64,000 nt of DNA from Niebla homalea (GCA_019925105.1 JAHGAU010000009.1:992001-1056000); one strand, 5' to 3'. Counted from the first letter of the stretch, positions 12,901 to 25,700 are shown. Numbers and translations are program-made. The notes: generated by a model not told the origin, from the sequence alone.

Positions 12901-13420
12901 TATCGAAATCCTTATATAAAGTAAAAATACTAATAAAGTTTTTCTTTTAAATTATTTATAATTTTATATAAATAAATATAACGATAAATTAAGATTAATA
13001 AGTATTATATATTGTTTACTTTAAATATTATTTTTAAATAATATATATTTATAAATATAAATTTAAAGCAATAAATATTTTATGGAAGATTATTAAAATA
13101 ATTAAAATATAATATTATTATAATATAGTATTTATTTAATTAAACGGAGAAAAATCCTTAGGATTTAAATTTAATAACTTTATTAATAAGCTTAATATTA
13201 TATTTAAGTTATTAATATTATATACCGTTATATAAAATGGTTATTCAGAATAAAAAGGTGGTTTATTAATTATAAAAGTAAAAGCTATAAGACTATAAGT
13301 AAAACTTCCTTAATTCTTATAGTTATAAATCGTATAAACGGCCGGTTTCTTTATAAATTGAATATTAATAAGAAAATATTTATAGGTTATAATATTTAAA
13401 AAGGCCACCAGTTTAAAGTT
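12900..13420 (+). pseudogene. Copia-1 integrase (RIP-broken)
   Basis: The best-preserved stretch reads NGEKSLGF from 13143, followed by a run ending QNGYSE-like at about 13255, where Gln is now TAA. This matches the copia integrase segment between its second Asp and final Glu (D-GGE ... Y-P-QNG-E). The first Asp lies upstream in heavily mutated sequence. It lies before the RT, as in all copia elements. Confidence 0.75.
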
Positions 13421-14123
13421 AAACCTTTAATACCTTAAATAATATAACTATAAAGTTTATTTACATAATAAATTAATCCTTAAGAAAAAGAAATTAATAA
13501 TAAAAATATATATTAATTTCCTTATTAATTATAATAATTTTAAATTTTTATAATATATAAATATTTAATTAAAAGCAAATAATTTATATAAGGGACGTTT
13601 TCTTTAAAAAAAAATAAAGTTCTATAAAGTTAATAAAATCAATTTAATTTAATTTAAAAAAAAGCCGTTCCTTTATTTAATTAATATCTTAAAAATAAAT
13701 ATATTATATATTATTATTAAGTTAATATTAAATAATAAAGAAAAAAAAGAATTTATAAATAATACCGTTAACCCTATATAAAAAAGAAAAGAAAAAGAAT
13801 AATAAAAGGATTATTTATCTTTACCGATTTTAATATTAATAAATTATAATATAGTATCTAAGAATAATAATAGAGGAAATAAAAGAGACGGTAACGGTAA
13901 CGTTGGCGGTAATAAACCACTAACTCTATTATTAAATCCACCATTAACTCTATTAACTTTATTAACTTTATTAACTTTAAAGCAGAAAAAGAAAAATAAT
14001 AATAAATCCGACTTTAATATAAGCAATATTATTAAAGGAAAAAAAGCTATAAAAGGTATAAAAAAAGCAAATTATATTATAGCTTTTACTTTAACTATAA
14101 ATAGATTAAAGTTATTATATTAT

Positions 14124-14960
14124 ATGGTATTTATTGTTTTTCTATTATTTTATAAGTTATATAAAAAGAATAAAAAGCTATTTCCTTCCTTATTAAAAAT
14201 AAGTATACTTTACCGTAATACCCTATTTATTAAATTAAAACATTATCGTTATATATTAAAATACCTATACGTTATGGGTTTTAAGTTAATAATTAAAATA
14301 AAGCTTAAAATTCTTAAAGAAAAGGGTATATATAAAGAGATTTTATTTAAATATATTAAAAAAGCGGATAAAATATTAATACCTATTATTTAAGTATTTA
14401 AATATAAATTTAACGATAAAGGGTATTTTATTAAGTATAAAGCGAGGTTTTATATAAAAAATAATTTATAAAAGACTAAATAAGATATATTTACCGTTAC
14501 CCTAATAATTAAGGTTCTTAAGGTACTTATAGCCATAATAACCGTATTTAGTTTAAATATAAAATAATAGGACGCCGTTAATACGTTTATAAATAACGAA
14601 ATAAATAAACTTATATATATTAAATTATTAAAATGGTATAAGAATAAAAACTTATTCCTTTTATTTTAAACTTTATATAAGCTTAAATAATTATTAACTT
14701 TATAATTTAAAAATCTCTTAAAAACCTTAACAAATTTAAGCTTAAAGTAAGTCCCGGAAATCGAATATTTCTTTATTAATAATTATATAATAGTTTTCTG
14801 CTTTATAAATAATATCGTTATTATTTATAATCGTAAATATAATTAAAAAGTAAATAACTTTTAAAATAAATTCTTTAAAGTATATAAATTAAAAAACTTA
14901 AGTAAAATAAAATAATTTTTAAATATAAACATAATATAAAATTAATTAAGTTAAGAAATC
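14124..14960 (+). pseudogene. Copia-1 reverse transcriptase (RVT_2 type)
   Basis: A plus-strand frame of 89 codons is open at 14124-14393 and includes LKEKGIYKE and then a VFKYKF-like run just past its stop; this is the amino-terminal RVT_2 pattern (LxEKGT.. WVFxxK). Next comes DAVN.FINNEI at 14571-14605, the DAVNAFL motif. The active-site loop at 14796-14819 reads FCFINNIV, where both Asp codons of VDD have become Asn (GAY to AAY). Copies of the element cDNA would have been made by this enzyme; this copy cannot. Confidence 0.85.
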
Positions 14961-15089
14961 CGTTTATATTAAAATAGTTGTATTAATAAATTTACGGTAA
15001 AATTTAATATTATAATAAATTATACTCTTAAAGTATTTTTACGGAATATTAAAGCTTTTATTAAAAATACCGGATAAATTTTATTTTAA

Positions 15090-15700
15090 AAGATCTATAT
15101 ATATTAATAGTTTATTGGCTTTATTAACTTTACGGCTATTATAACTTAAACGGATATTATATACTTAATATTTAAGTTATTTAAGTTCCTTATAAATCCG
15201 TTAAAATAATATTTAAAAATAACTATAAAAATATTATAATACTTTATATATATTAAATACTATATTATTATATATAACGGGAAAATTATTAATCCGTATA
15301 CCGTTTTTATAGTATCTTTAAATACGTTATTTATTAATAATTTTAAAATATAATATAATTTATAAAATTATATCTTTAAGTTCTTTAAAGGCTTAATTAA
15401 TTAAAAAGTAATAAAACAAAAAACGGTAATAATAAACTTTATTAAAATTAAGCTTTTCGTTTTTATCCTTATAATAAAAAAGCTAATATAATAAAATTAT
15501 TTCTTCAAATTAATTATATTAAATTTATCTTACTTATTAAAGATTGAATATAATAATACTTAAATAATCTATATAATCTAAAGGATAAACTCTTAATTTA
15601 CTATAAAATTCCGTTATATAAATATATATTATTATTAATTACGATAAGAATATTAAAAGAAAACGATTAATATTAAGTATATATTTATAATAAAGATATT
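15090..15700 (+). pseudogene. Copia-1 RNase H domain
   Basis: Downstream of the RT, a frame matches the copia RNase H pattern: a TDI.Y.. start near 15140-15175, a SNPL..YLK-like run near 15190, a W/N-KS-K(T)KTV.I... motif at about 15400-15440, and near the end a run reading RYINIYYY (15610-15640), the RIP form of the RH(V/I)DIHHH motif. The order RT then RNase H with no linker domain is copia-like. Confidence 0.75.
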
Positions 15701-15816
15701 AACGGACGGCCTTATAAAGCCTTTACCGTTATAAAAACATAAGGAATTCCTGAAATTCTTAAGACTTAAAGACGATAAACCCTTAAACCTCGTATTATAA
15801 TATTACTCGGTAAACC

Positions 15817-15893
15817 CCAGAAACATCGTTTTTAAGAGATTTAGTTCTTAAAAATTTATAATTATAAACCGGGTATACGATAATTTTTCCGGG
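15817..15893 (+). other. Copy of the shared 3' stem-loop segment (copia-1)
   Basis: It contains TTTTTAAGAGATTTA followed by ATTATAAACCGGGTATACG and TTCCGG. The same order of words, with a CCGGGTA ... TACCCGG stem-loop, occurs at 2932-3030, 42535-42620 and 58428-58510 in TRIM elements. Confidence 0.6.
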
Positions 15894-16219
15894 TTTATTT
15901 ATTTTCACGATTTTATTAATTTTAATTTTTCTTAGCATATATCTAATAATAATTACTTAATAAAATTATTTAAGTTAATACCCGGAGCTTAATTAAATAT
16001 ATATAAAATTCCGGAATAGCTTAAAATATAAAGGTTTTATTATTATTATTACTCTTAAGGTTACCGATTTTTCCGATTTTTCTTAACTTTTTAATTTTTC
16101 AACTTTAAATTTAAGACGTACCTTTTACTTATTATAATTACGGTATATTAATAACTAAGAGGTAACTATAATAAGGTTATCCAGGATCTATATTATTACC
16201 GTAATAATATTACAATCTT

Positions 16220-16228
16220 AAGGGGGTA
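16220..16228 (+). promoter_or_regulatory. Copia-1 polypurine tract
   Basis: AAGGGGG and two more bases directly precede the 3' LTR at 16229. This is the plus-strand primer site for cDNA synthesis and fixes the element orientation. Confidence 0.8.
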
Positions 16229-16449
16229 TATTAACTTAAGTATAGTTATAATAGTAATACTATATAAAATATTATTAAGCCGTTATATAAGCGGTGTTAA
16301 GATACTATTATAACGCGTATAGATATTATTACCTGGCCGTATATCTTATACTACCCGGGTATTTTATACAGATAGCACCATACTTCCTAAATAGATCATA
16401 TGCAATCCATATATATATTATCCACTCTCATGCGTCCTAACGTCTGACA
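16229..16449 (+). repeat. Copia-1 3' LTR
   Basis: 221 bp, the same length as the 5' LTR. It begins TATTAACTT (RIP form of TGTCAGCCT) and ends GTCTGACA. Its first half is heavily mutated and its last 110 bases are spared, the reverse of the 5' LTR. Confidence 0.93.
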
Positions 16450-16612
16450 TATACTTATATATAGTTTCCGCATTAAAAATGACTTAAATCTATTATAGGA
16501 TTTACCGGTTAAGGATTTTATATATCTACGTATAATTAAAAATATATTTAAAATTAAGTATAATTTTAAATATAAAAATATTTTACTTATAATTAAAAAT
16601 AAAGTATTCTTT

Positions 16613-16617
<5 letters not shown>
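16450..16617 (+). pseudogene. gypsy-1 pol fragment: end of integrase core
   Basis: Codons starting at 16451 and on continue the integrase frame of 9893-10849 across copia-1. The reading includes a segment that matches the gypsy pattern after the core (GF.. D-LNLL, then DLPVKDF at 16499-16519, the usual DLPAEDF). The last 13 bases are the left copy of the LINE C target site. Confidence 0.75.
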
Positions 16618-16653
<36 letters not shown>

Positions 16654-19600
16654 TATATTACGGGTCTAGCTAAGTTAATTCCGGCGTTCCTTAATACGCG
16701 GCCTTTTAACCTTATTAATAACCGTAAAAACCTGATACTTATAACGTTAAGGTAAAAACCGGCGTTTATTAAACCTTTACTTTTTATCCTTTAAAATAAA
16801 GGATATTAACGGCTATTTAAAGAGTAATAATCTATTTATATATTTTTTATATTTTAACTCCCCTAAAAAAATCCGTAATATTATAATTATATCCTTATAA
16901 AGGTTATCTTCGGACTTGTTATTCTTCCGTACCTTTATATATTTATATTATTTTAATCTTATATAATATTTTTAAATATTTTTATTAATATTTATACGCT
17001 TAATATATACCTTTTTTATATTATTATTGCCGTTAACTCCTTTAAGGACTTTTAATAAATATTTACTATTATATCCTTACGGCTATAAAAGATACTTTCC
17101 GGTTTATATAATTAATATAACCGGTTTTTATTCTTCTTTTTCTTTTTTAATTAATAACGGGCTTTCTCCGTAAAATCTTTAATAATTTTATTTATTTCTA
17201 TAATAAAACTGAATTATAATAATAATCCGATAAATATTATAAATTTAATAATTATCCGGATACCTTACTTTATAAATAATATTTAATGGTAATTATAAAT
17301 ATTAACTTTTACGATAAGTTTTAATTTAATTTCCGTAAATAAAAAATAAAAAATAAGGATATATATAACGTTTTACTTTTTTTATCCGTATTTATATCCG
17401 GCGTTTATCCGACCCCCGGTATATATATTAAATAAAAAGTAAGTTAAACCGTTTTTATCCGTTTAAAGTTAAGTTATTAATACGTTATTACCCTTCTTTA
17501 TAATATTATAATAATAAAAATACTTATTAATAATCTTTTTATTATTAAGAGTTAAATAATAATAATTTTAAAATATAAAATCTTTATATTTCCGTTAATA
17601 CTCAGTTTATTTTATTATAACCTATAAAGTAATCGCTATAATTTTTACTTTTTAAATCCCTTTAATTTCAGTCTTTTTATGCTTAATAAGAGTTTATACT
17701 TATTTAAGTTAACTTTTAAGATATTAATAAAATTAACTTTTTTTTTTTTTAATTTATTCCTACTTTATCTTAATAAAAAAGGAAATAAATATTTTTAATC
17801 TATTCCCTTTAACTTTAAGCTTATTAAGATTTTAATAGATCCACCCGTTTCTTATTATCGTAATTAAGTATATATATTTCTTTAACCTTATTTAAGCGAC
17901 TATTTAATTTAACGAGATTTTAATCGGCGGTATAAAAACCTTAAACTTTAATACCGGGATAAAGGTTACTTTATAAATACCGTTAATAACTCTTAAATAC
18001 CGATTTTGGACTTTCTATAATATCTAAATAAACTTTTTTTTATATCCCGGAGTATTTTTAGGTATATATTAAATAATTATAACGTATATTATAGTTAACT
18101 TTATTATAGCTTAATAAATAGTCCGGGTCTTTTATAACGTAATTCTTTATATTAATATAACGAGATAAGTAAAGCGTTTTTCCTATGAAGTTATTTTTTT
18201 TTAGATTTTTCTTATATAATCTTTTTAATTAAGCTTCTTATTTATTTAAAAATTAAAGACTTTAATATTAATATCCGGCTTTATTATAACTTTACTTAAG
18301 TTTACTATAATTATTATATTATATAGTTTTAAGCTTTTAATTATATAAATAAATTTATACTTATACGGTATAAATTAAGCCCCGTAAATTCTCGTTTATT
18401 AAAGATAGACTTTATAAGTTTATTTTAGTTTTAAATAATTTATACGTATAAAGGTATTATAGGTTAAAAGGTAAATATTATTAATAAAGTTTTTAACTTA
18501 AACTTTTTATTTTAACTTAATAAGCTTTTTAATTAATAAACCGTTAAAGAATAAAAATAATATAAAAGAAATAAGCAATCCTTAAGGAATTTCCGTTATA
18601 ACGGGCTTTATTAAACTTATCTTTTATCCTAGGTTAATCGATATAACTTAAGTACTTAAAAAACTTTTTATTTATTTAATTAAGAAAAATAATATCCTTT
18701 TCTTTTTTAAGTTATATAATAATCTTTAATAATTTATTTTATTAAAGGTACCTATAATATTAAAAGAAAAAAGATTTATAATATATTCCTTCCTATAACT
18801 TTATACCGTATATATATTATTAATTAGTTTTTTAAAGGTTATTTTTATTAATTAATTTCTCCTTATTTTTATCTATTAATTAAGGAGAAATCTATAATTC
18901 TTTATATAGTTATTAAGGATCCTTATTATTACTATTTTTAAGGCCTTCCTTAATATATATAAAAGTATAATAAGTTTATAAGACTTTACCTTAAAATAAT
19001 CCGGTTTAATAAGCTTTTTAAGGATAATCGTTTTTATTTTTTTAAACTTATATAAGTAATAACCAACGTTAAGATATACTTAAAAGAAATAAATAAAGAC
19101 TTTTTTAAACGGTAAAGTTATTATTATTAAGAATCTATTAAGAATTTTATTCGGTTTTAAGGCTTTATTGTTCTTTAATTTATTAATCACTTTAATTATT
19201 ATATCTTATATTATTATTTTATTTATTAATACGGGGTTAAGGTACGTAACGCCATCGATATCGTTTAAATTAACTTTTAATAAAGGGGGGAAAAATACTC
19301 CTTTAAGGGCCTTAATTTTACCATTAAAGGTATCAATTAATATATTATCGGGTCTTTTAAGGGGCGGGAATTTAAGAATAAATTTTAATTTCCTACTTTA
19401 TTCTTTATTATACTTTATTAACTTTTAAATATTATAAAATAAAACCGTTAAGTTATATACTATAAATTAAAAGTATATTTATTTAATTTTCTTAATAATC
19501 TTTTCCTTTTCCTTTTAAATAACCCTTAATTAATTAAGTATTTTTTAATTCTTATATTTAAAAGTTTATTTAATTAACCTTTTCGCCTTTATAATTATAA

Positions 19601-22031
19601 TTATATATTTTTTATTTTAATAAATTTTAATTTTTTAAAAAAGTTTCATTATTAAGATAATCTTATTAATTATTTTATTTAATACTTTTATTACTCGCTT
19701 TATAAAGAGGTTAATCCGGTTTTTATTATTTAATTAAGGGAGGTCCGCGAATTATATTATTATTTCCTCCGTTTTTATATAAACTTTTACTTTTTTAATT
19801 ATTTTCTACGCTTTCCTTACCGGTAATAATATAATTATATTAACGGTCCAGTTTAAAGTTATTTATATCGGTATATAATTTAAGCTATATTTTAAGTCCT
19901 TTTATAACCTATATATTACGATTATACCGGTAACCTTTTCCGTATTAAAAGTTAAATTAATCGTTATTTTAAACTTATAACTCTTTTATATAATAATCTT
20001 TTATAATATTAATAATAAAAGGTTAACTTAAATAATAACTATTAATAAGTTATTTAATTTAGCGTAATTTATTATACGTTTTTCTTCGTTCTATATATAA
20101 TAATATAAATTAAAGTTTTTAAATAATATATATTTATTTAAAGTAATTAAGATTTTTTTAAATAATAATATTATAAAAAATCCTTTTTTATTAATTAACA
20201 ATAAATTATATATATTATAAATATTAAGGTCGCTTTTTAAGTCCCTTTTCCTTATAATATAAAATATATAAAGGTTTTTACTATAATAAATAATATCCTA
20301 GCTATTTACGTTAAACCGCTTATTTATAAAGAAGTATATTCTGGTTATTTTATCCCTTTTAAAGGTTAAATAAAACCCCTTTTTTAGGTTAATAGATAAA
20401 TATATATATAAGCTATATAATAATTTTTATATTATTATAACGTTAACGTTTTTAACTTTTTTAAACTTAAATATTAATATTATAACTTTAATTCTTTCGT
20501 TATAAACGTTATATTATATTATTCTTAAAAATATTAATATATTATATATTAACCTTTATAAAGGCTTCCTTTTTTATATCCGTTTAAATTATAGACTTCT
20601 TATTAAAGTTAAGTATTTTTTAATTTAATATTTTCCCGGCTATTATTAAAGACGTAAAACGGTTAACTTTTAAGGTTAAAATTATAAAGAGTTTTCTTTT
20701 CTTTATTATTATTTACCTTTTATTATTTAATTAATTAAGTTTACGTTTTAAAATTACTTTTAATTAATTTATTAAATTAATTTTATACGTATTATATCGT
20801 TAGATTTTTATAGCTATCCGGGTTTTTTTACGTTTAATCTCTTTAACTCTTATTATATATTTAGAATCCTATATTAAGTATTTTTCCTTATTATACGTAA
20901 CGTATTTAAGTATACCCTTTATAAGCCCCTTAATTATTAACTTTATATACTTATAAATATTATAGTTTTTAACGTAAACCATATATTTTATAATATTAAA
21001 GTATTTTATAATAATATATTTATAACCTTAATACTTAAAATATTAATAAATATTAACCGCTTTATCTTATAATTAAGTTATTTTAAAAGATCCCTTTTAA
21101 ATAATCCTTTTATTTAAAACGTTATTATATATTTTTATTAACGTTATACTTAATATAACGGTAAAGTATTTCTTTATATATCTTAAGGAATTAAATTTTT
21201 TTATTATTAACGGAAGCTTATAATTAATAATCTTAAACCTTAAGTAAAGAACCGTATTCTCCCTTTTTATACTTTTTAATATAGTTATTTTCTTGGTTTC
21301 CTTGAAATATAATAGGTATATCCTATTTATTACGATAATAAACGATTACCTTAAAACCTTAACCGATTTATATTCTTTTTTATTAATTTAAGTTTTAAAT
21401 TTCTTTAAGTTTTCTTTTGTTTTTAAAAATACTATATTAAGGAAAATATCCTTACTTTATAATTTATATATCGTAATAATTTATTCTATTAATAATTCCG
21501 TTATTATTTTAAAAGCCTTTATTAATTATAATAAATTTACTTTTACCACCGTATTTCTTTTTTTATTATTAAATAAATAAACCGTTATTATCTTCGCTTT
21601 CCTTAATACGGCCGTTTTCTTTTTTATTATCTTTTTATTTTTTACCGTAAATACCCCTTTTATTACTTTTATCGCCTAGCTTTCTTTTGTTTAAAAGGCC
21701 GTTATTTTTATACTTTCGCTTTATATACTTAACCTTAAACCGCCGTCTTTATTTTTTATTAACGTTTTTATTACCGCCCCTTAAAAGCCTTATAGCCGCT
21801 CCGTTTCCCTTAACCTTACTTTTACCTTCGTATAAAAGTCCCTTACGCCTTTTAGCTTAATCTATAATATCGGTTAGGTTTCTGGCGTAATATCCTTCCA
21901 TTCTACCGCAAGGAGTCCTTTTAAGGCCTTTACCGCCTCCCCTACCGCCTTCTCGCCCTCATTTACCGGGCGACGTACCGTCTCCGCCCCTTGCTTTTGG
22001 TCCCTTAAGGTTCCATCCTTCTCACCAACCT
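16618..22031 (-). mobile_element. LINE C, 5'-truncated Tad1-like retrotransposon
   Basis: A 5.4-kb minus-strand copy with a 13-bp duplication TATTCTTTATTTT at 16605-16617 and 22032-22044. The 3' tail is nine perfect GATT units (16618-16653). The RT KAPG motif region is at about 19152-19190. Compared with LINE B it lacks roughly the last 400 bases of the 5' end, including the conserved GGACCTCTGGGGTCC block, so it is 5'-truncated, as is common for LINEs. Its right edge (about 21880-22031) is strikingly GC-rich and free of RIP. The open plus-strand frame at 19168-19428 is only the antisense of the RT. Confidence 0.92.
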
Positions 22032-22263
22032 TATTCTTTATTTTATATTATCAATATAAGATATAAAATATATACCGGAAATTAAATTTATAAAGGGTTA
22101 AATTATTTCCCGTAAATTATAAAATCGGTAACCTTACCTATAAATTAAAATTATTGGATAATATACTTATATATTTTATTATTTTAATTAATTAATTAAA
22201 ACTGGTATTAAAGGATAACGATCCATATTAAAGGTTAATTAATATATAATTTATTAAGAATAT
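22032..22263 (+). pseudogene. gypsy-1 pol fragment: integrase C-terminal SH3-like region
   Basis: After the right copy of the LINE C duplication the gypsy frame continues (codons at 22034, 22082, 22142, 22202 and on). It reads FPVNYKIGNLTYKLKLLDN at 22109-22165, matching the GPF.V..KVG.LAYKL.LP pattern of the gypsy integrase C-terminal domain, and then a KDNDPY run before TRIM-B1. This is the strongest evidence that the flanks of LINE C and TRIM-B1 belong to one element. Stops are RIP type. Confidence 0.85.
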
Positions 22264-22436
22264 TGTTAGGATCTCAGCTGGAGCTGAGTCTCAGCCCTAC
22301 CGGAGCGGAGCGGCTCTACCTTGTTCCGCTGGCTTGGCGTACGCACCTTTATATATATAATACCTATATAATTAGCTACTTACTCAATAATTATATATAT
22401 TATATATATTTTACCCTTTATATTAAGCGCGTTATA
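22264..22436. repeat. TRIM-B1 left LTR
   Basis: 173 bp. The first 80 bases keep TG/CA and are GC-rich; the final half is fully RIP-converted and ends GCGTTATA in place of GCGCCACA. Confidence 0.9.
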
Positions 22437-23214
22437 ATTTAATAATAATAGCATAAGATCATAGTAGTTATTATTATGGTAAACGTATAGCCGTTATTAT
22501 AAAGATCTTAAATTTAAATAACGCAATAAACGCGACGAGCCCAGTAAACTCAATAAAAATCTTTCCACTAATAACTTTAAAAGTAATAGTATTATTATTA
22601 TTAGTTTTATTATGTTTAATTAGTAAATAGATAATTAATACGGTTTTATAAAGCCGAAATCAATCCCGTCTTTTTTAACCAGGTTTTATATTGCTTAGCA
22701 CCCGTACTATATATAGCTCACCACCACCACACTCACTTAAATCAACAATCATACATATCACATACATTTTACCCTTTATACTAAGCACGCCACATTAAGG
22801 AATAATATAAAAAGCTTAATAAGATAATAAAAATAAAGCTTACTATAAGCTTATAACTTTAAATTCAAAAGCTAAAAAAGAGATATAATTATATAATAAA
22901 TAAAGCCGTTATAATACTTTAATATAATACCAATACGTCCTTATAACCTCTATAGTAAATCCCTTAGTGAATTTAATTATAAATAGTTTAATATTAAGTA
23001 CCTAAGTTACGGCGTATACCTATAGTATTAAGATTTAAGGAAAAAATAGATTATAAATATACTGGACTATATATTATACGTTATATTTTAAAGCTTATTT
23101 ACTACTTTATTATTTAGTTACTTATAATATTAATACGATTACCTTTAATAAGCTTAATATAGTTCCAATATTAAGCCTTTTACTCTTATAATACTTACTT
23201 CTAGAGCAACTTAG
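22437..23214. other. TRIM-B1 interior, left part, no gene recognised
   Basis: The start (22437-22590) and later part (about 22880-23214) align with 57449-57600 and 57990-58370 of TRIM-B2, so they are element sequence. Between them is a block absent from TRIM-B2 that includes an LTR-like piece at 22694-22793. No coding frame was recognised. Confidence 0.7.
22694..22793. repeat. Diverged LTR piece inside TRIM-B1
   Basis: From about TGCTTAGCACCCG to AGCACGCCACA. Its last 60 bases (ACATTTTACCCTTTATACT, then CACGCCACA) closely match the end of the TRIM-B LTRs, while the first part does not. It is rich in CA and not RIP-mutated. It may be a solo LTR of a sister family or a conversion tract. I could not define a TSD. 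Confidence 0.5.
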
Positions 23215-23429
23215 TGTCAAATTTAAGAGGTATAAGTTGGTTGATTTAATCTATCTGAGAGATTTAACTAAGTCCAAGAATTCCGCGCTAACCCGATTAA
23301 GTAAAACTATCATATCCAACGTTAAATCCGGGACCTCGGTATTTTACCTTTTACGTTATATATAAGTCTTATAGGTTACGTGACCAGATTACGTAATATC
23401 TCTTAACGCTCTCTTCTTGGATTTTGATA
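23215..23429 (-). repeat. Copia-2 LTR, left (3' LTR of the minus-strand element)
   Basis: 215 bp. The outer left half keeps many CA/TG (for example near 23215-23330), while the inner right end is mutated and ends TTTTGATA rather than TTTCGACA. Confidence 0.9.
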
Positions 23430-24500
23430 CTCTTACTTAAATTCTTAATAAATCTATATTACCATTATTATACCCTAAGGGCCCTTTTAATCCGGCCACT
23501 TATAAGGGAGGTATCGTTTTTTAATAAAAATACCCGTTTTAAAAAATATTTTCAACTATTTTGCCTTATATATTAAATTTAAACCAAAAAGGGATCGGTA
23601 ATCCTTTATAATAAAAAAAGTTTATATTATAAGTATACCCTTAAGGCCCTTTAAGCTAAGAAATCTATATTATAAGTTTAAATAAACGAAATCTTAAGGA
23701 AGGTAATAAGGTTATATATTTATAATATAAGGAATACATTACCCGGAATATAAAATATAAATCTTAATTATTTAAAGTATATAAAAACTATATACCCGGA
23801 GTATACTTAAAATATAATTTTTATATAATAAATATAATCGGGAATTAACTTTTATATAATTAAAACTTAAAATTAATTATTTAAATAAAATATAAAGAAT
23901 AAACGATTTTATTAATTAAAAAAAAGAACTCTTTAAAGTTAAATATTTAACGGAATAATTTAAAAACGTTTTTAAAAAAAGGTTTTATAAGTTTATTTAT
24001 AATTTATTAATCGGTAAGGATTTATTAAATATCGATATTATAATTAACAACTTTTTTACGTTATTATTTTAATTAAATAATAACGTATTTAATATAAGGG
24101 TAAAATAAAGGGTCCTTGGATAAAATAATTACCCCTTAATTATTATTATAGATAATAATATATTAAGATAAATTATTCCTTAAAATTAATTTATTAAGAA
24201 AACCGCAAAATTAAATAACTTCCTTTATAGCCTAAGTTTAGCCAAAGAATTTAGCTTTATAAAAAAAAGGGCTATAGTAAGTTATCTTTTAAACAATTAA
24301 TTAATTACGGTATTATTAATATTAAAGATATAACCCGAAATAAAGCGACGGGTCATAATATTATTACCTCAATTTAAGTCGTAAAGCCTTAAAGAAATAT
24401 AATTTTTCCTTAAAAAGTAAAATAATAATTAATAGTTTTCTTTAAGTAACGGAAGATCCCTTTAATAGCATTTTAATAGGTTTTATAAAGGTTTAATATA
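23430..24500 (-). pseudogene. Copia-2 RNase H and 3' untranslated region
   Basis: Assigned by position between the RT and the 3' LTR on the minus strand. The last 150 bases next to the LTR are less mutated and end in a purine-rich run on the minus strand (AAGTAAGAG), a candidate polypurine tract. I did not read clear RNase H motifs here by eye. Confidence 0.5.
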
Positions 24501-25700
24501 AAATAATTAACCACCGATATAAAGTATATAATATCGGGCTTAATATTTAATATAATATATGTTAAAGATTTTATTACCGATTAATAATCCTTTAATAGTT
24601 TTTAAGTTAAAATATAATTCTCTTTAACGGGTATTAACTTAAACTTCATAATAATTTCTATTGGGATATTTTTATTAATAGCCTTTTATATATTAAATTA
24701 CTTAAGGACCCATTTAATATAACCGGATTGTCTTAGTTAAAGAATATTATTAAGGCGGTTATAAAAACCCGTTATACCCAAATAATAGTTATAAGGGCTT
24801 AAGTCCGTTATATGGAATTTCTTATTTAGGGACTTTTTAACGCCTTAAATACCTTACCGAAAAGGATTAATAAGTAAAATATCGTTTATATAAAAAGCAA
24901 TAATAATACCGTTAGCCGGCTTAATAAAAACGCTATAATCTAAATTAATAAAAATAAAACTTAATTACTTTATAAATTTAAGGAATATTTTATATTAAAT
25001 CTAAGGTGATTACTTAAGTTTATAAAGTATTTTTCTTAGTTTATAAACTTTACCGGTATTATTTTTAAAGTTTTTAAATTATTTTATAAAGATATTTTCT
25101 TTTATATTACCATAAAGAAATATTATAACCACGTTTATGTACTTTAAGTTTTAATTATATACTATTATTAAAGTAAAAATTACCTTATAACTTATAAGTT
25201 TAATAATAATTAAAGTAAAAGTTTCATTAAAATTTAAGTTTAAACGTTATTTGAATTTACGGATAACTTAACGGGCTTTAAAGTAAGTAATTTCCTTTTA
25301 TAAACCTTACTTTAAAGTTATATCTAATGGCCGTAAAGGACGTTTTTCTTTTTAAAACGCTTAATAAAGACTTAAGTATAATTATTTTTAAAAAGTTTAT
25401 ATTTAACCCTTATAATACCGTTTTATTTAAATTAAAAATAAGAATCTTTTTAAGCTTTAATATAGGTTTTAAGTAAGATTAATTCCGTAAAGGTTATAAA
25501 TAAATTAATATAAATAGCCTTAAAAGGTTTAAAGAAAATTCTCGGATTTAAATTCCGGGATATTATTTAAGGATAATATTATAATTTAAGGGAGGTAAAC
25601 CCTATTTAAGAGTTTTAAAAGAAATTATTTTAGAAAAGTTTATTAAGGTTACTTAACGGTTTATAAAATCGTTAATAGTTTATAATACTAAAGTATTACT
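24500..25700 (-). pseudogene. Copia-2 reverse transcriptase (RIP-broken)
   Basis: On the minus strand the sequence around 24866-24910 reads NGIIIAFYINDILLI. Its YIND at 24881-24892 is the YVDD active-site loop with the first Asp changed to Asn (GAC to AAC) and Val to Ile. It lies about 1.5 kb downstream of the integrase in minus-strand order, as expected for copia. The rest of the domain is full of TAA stops. Confidence 0.8.

Larger units (their letters stand above)
10850..16449 (+). mobile_element. Copia-1, complete Ty1/copia LTR retrotransposon (RIP-inactivated)
   Basis: A 5.6-kb element with 221-bp LTRs, an initiator-tRNA half-primer site at 11071, a purine tract AAGGGGG at 16220-16226, and copia gene order (integrase before RT before RNase H). 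Flanks TAAAC (10845-10849) and TATAC (16450-16454) match at four of five positions. Motifs are seen at 13143-13290 (integrase C-terminal half), 14270-14400 and 14571-14630 (RT), 14796-14819 (YVDD region) and 15360-15690 (RNase H). All frames carry RIP stops. It is inserted in the gypsy-1 integrase, whose frame continues on both sides. Confidence 0.93.

Noticed and set aside
13844..14026. Minus-strand open frame with a VNKVNKVN repeat
   Set aside because: Antisense inside copia-1, over a short AACTTTATT tandem repeat; no support as a gene.
16618..16653. Free microsatellite (GATT)9
   Set aside because: It is the 3' tail of LINE C, directly beside its target duplication, and equivalent tails mark the other LINE copies.
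19168..19428. Open plus-strand frame of 86 codons, and similar ones at 31521-31811 (-) and 49939-50178 (+)
   Set aside because: All three are antisense to the LINE RT start (KAPG region). They stay open because RIP makes TAA mainly in the sense frame, and their likeness to each other reflects the repeat.
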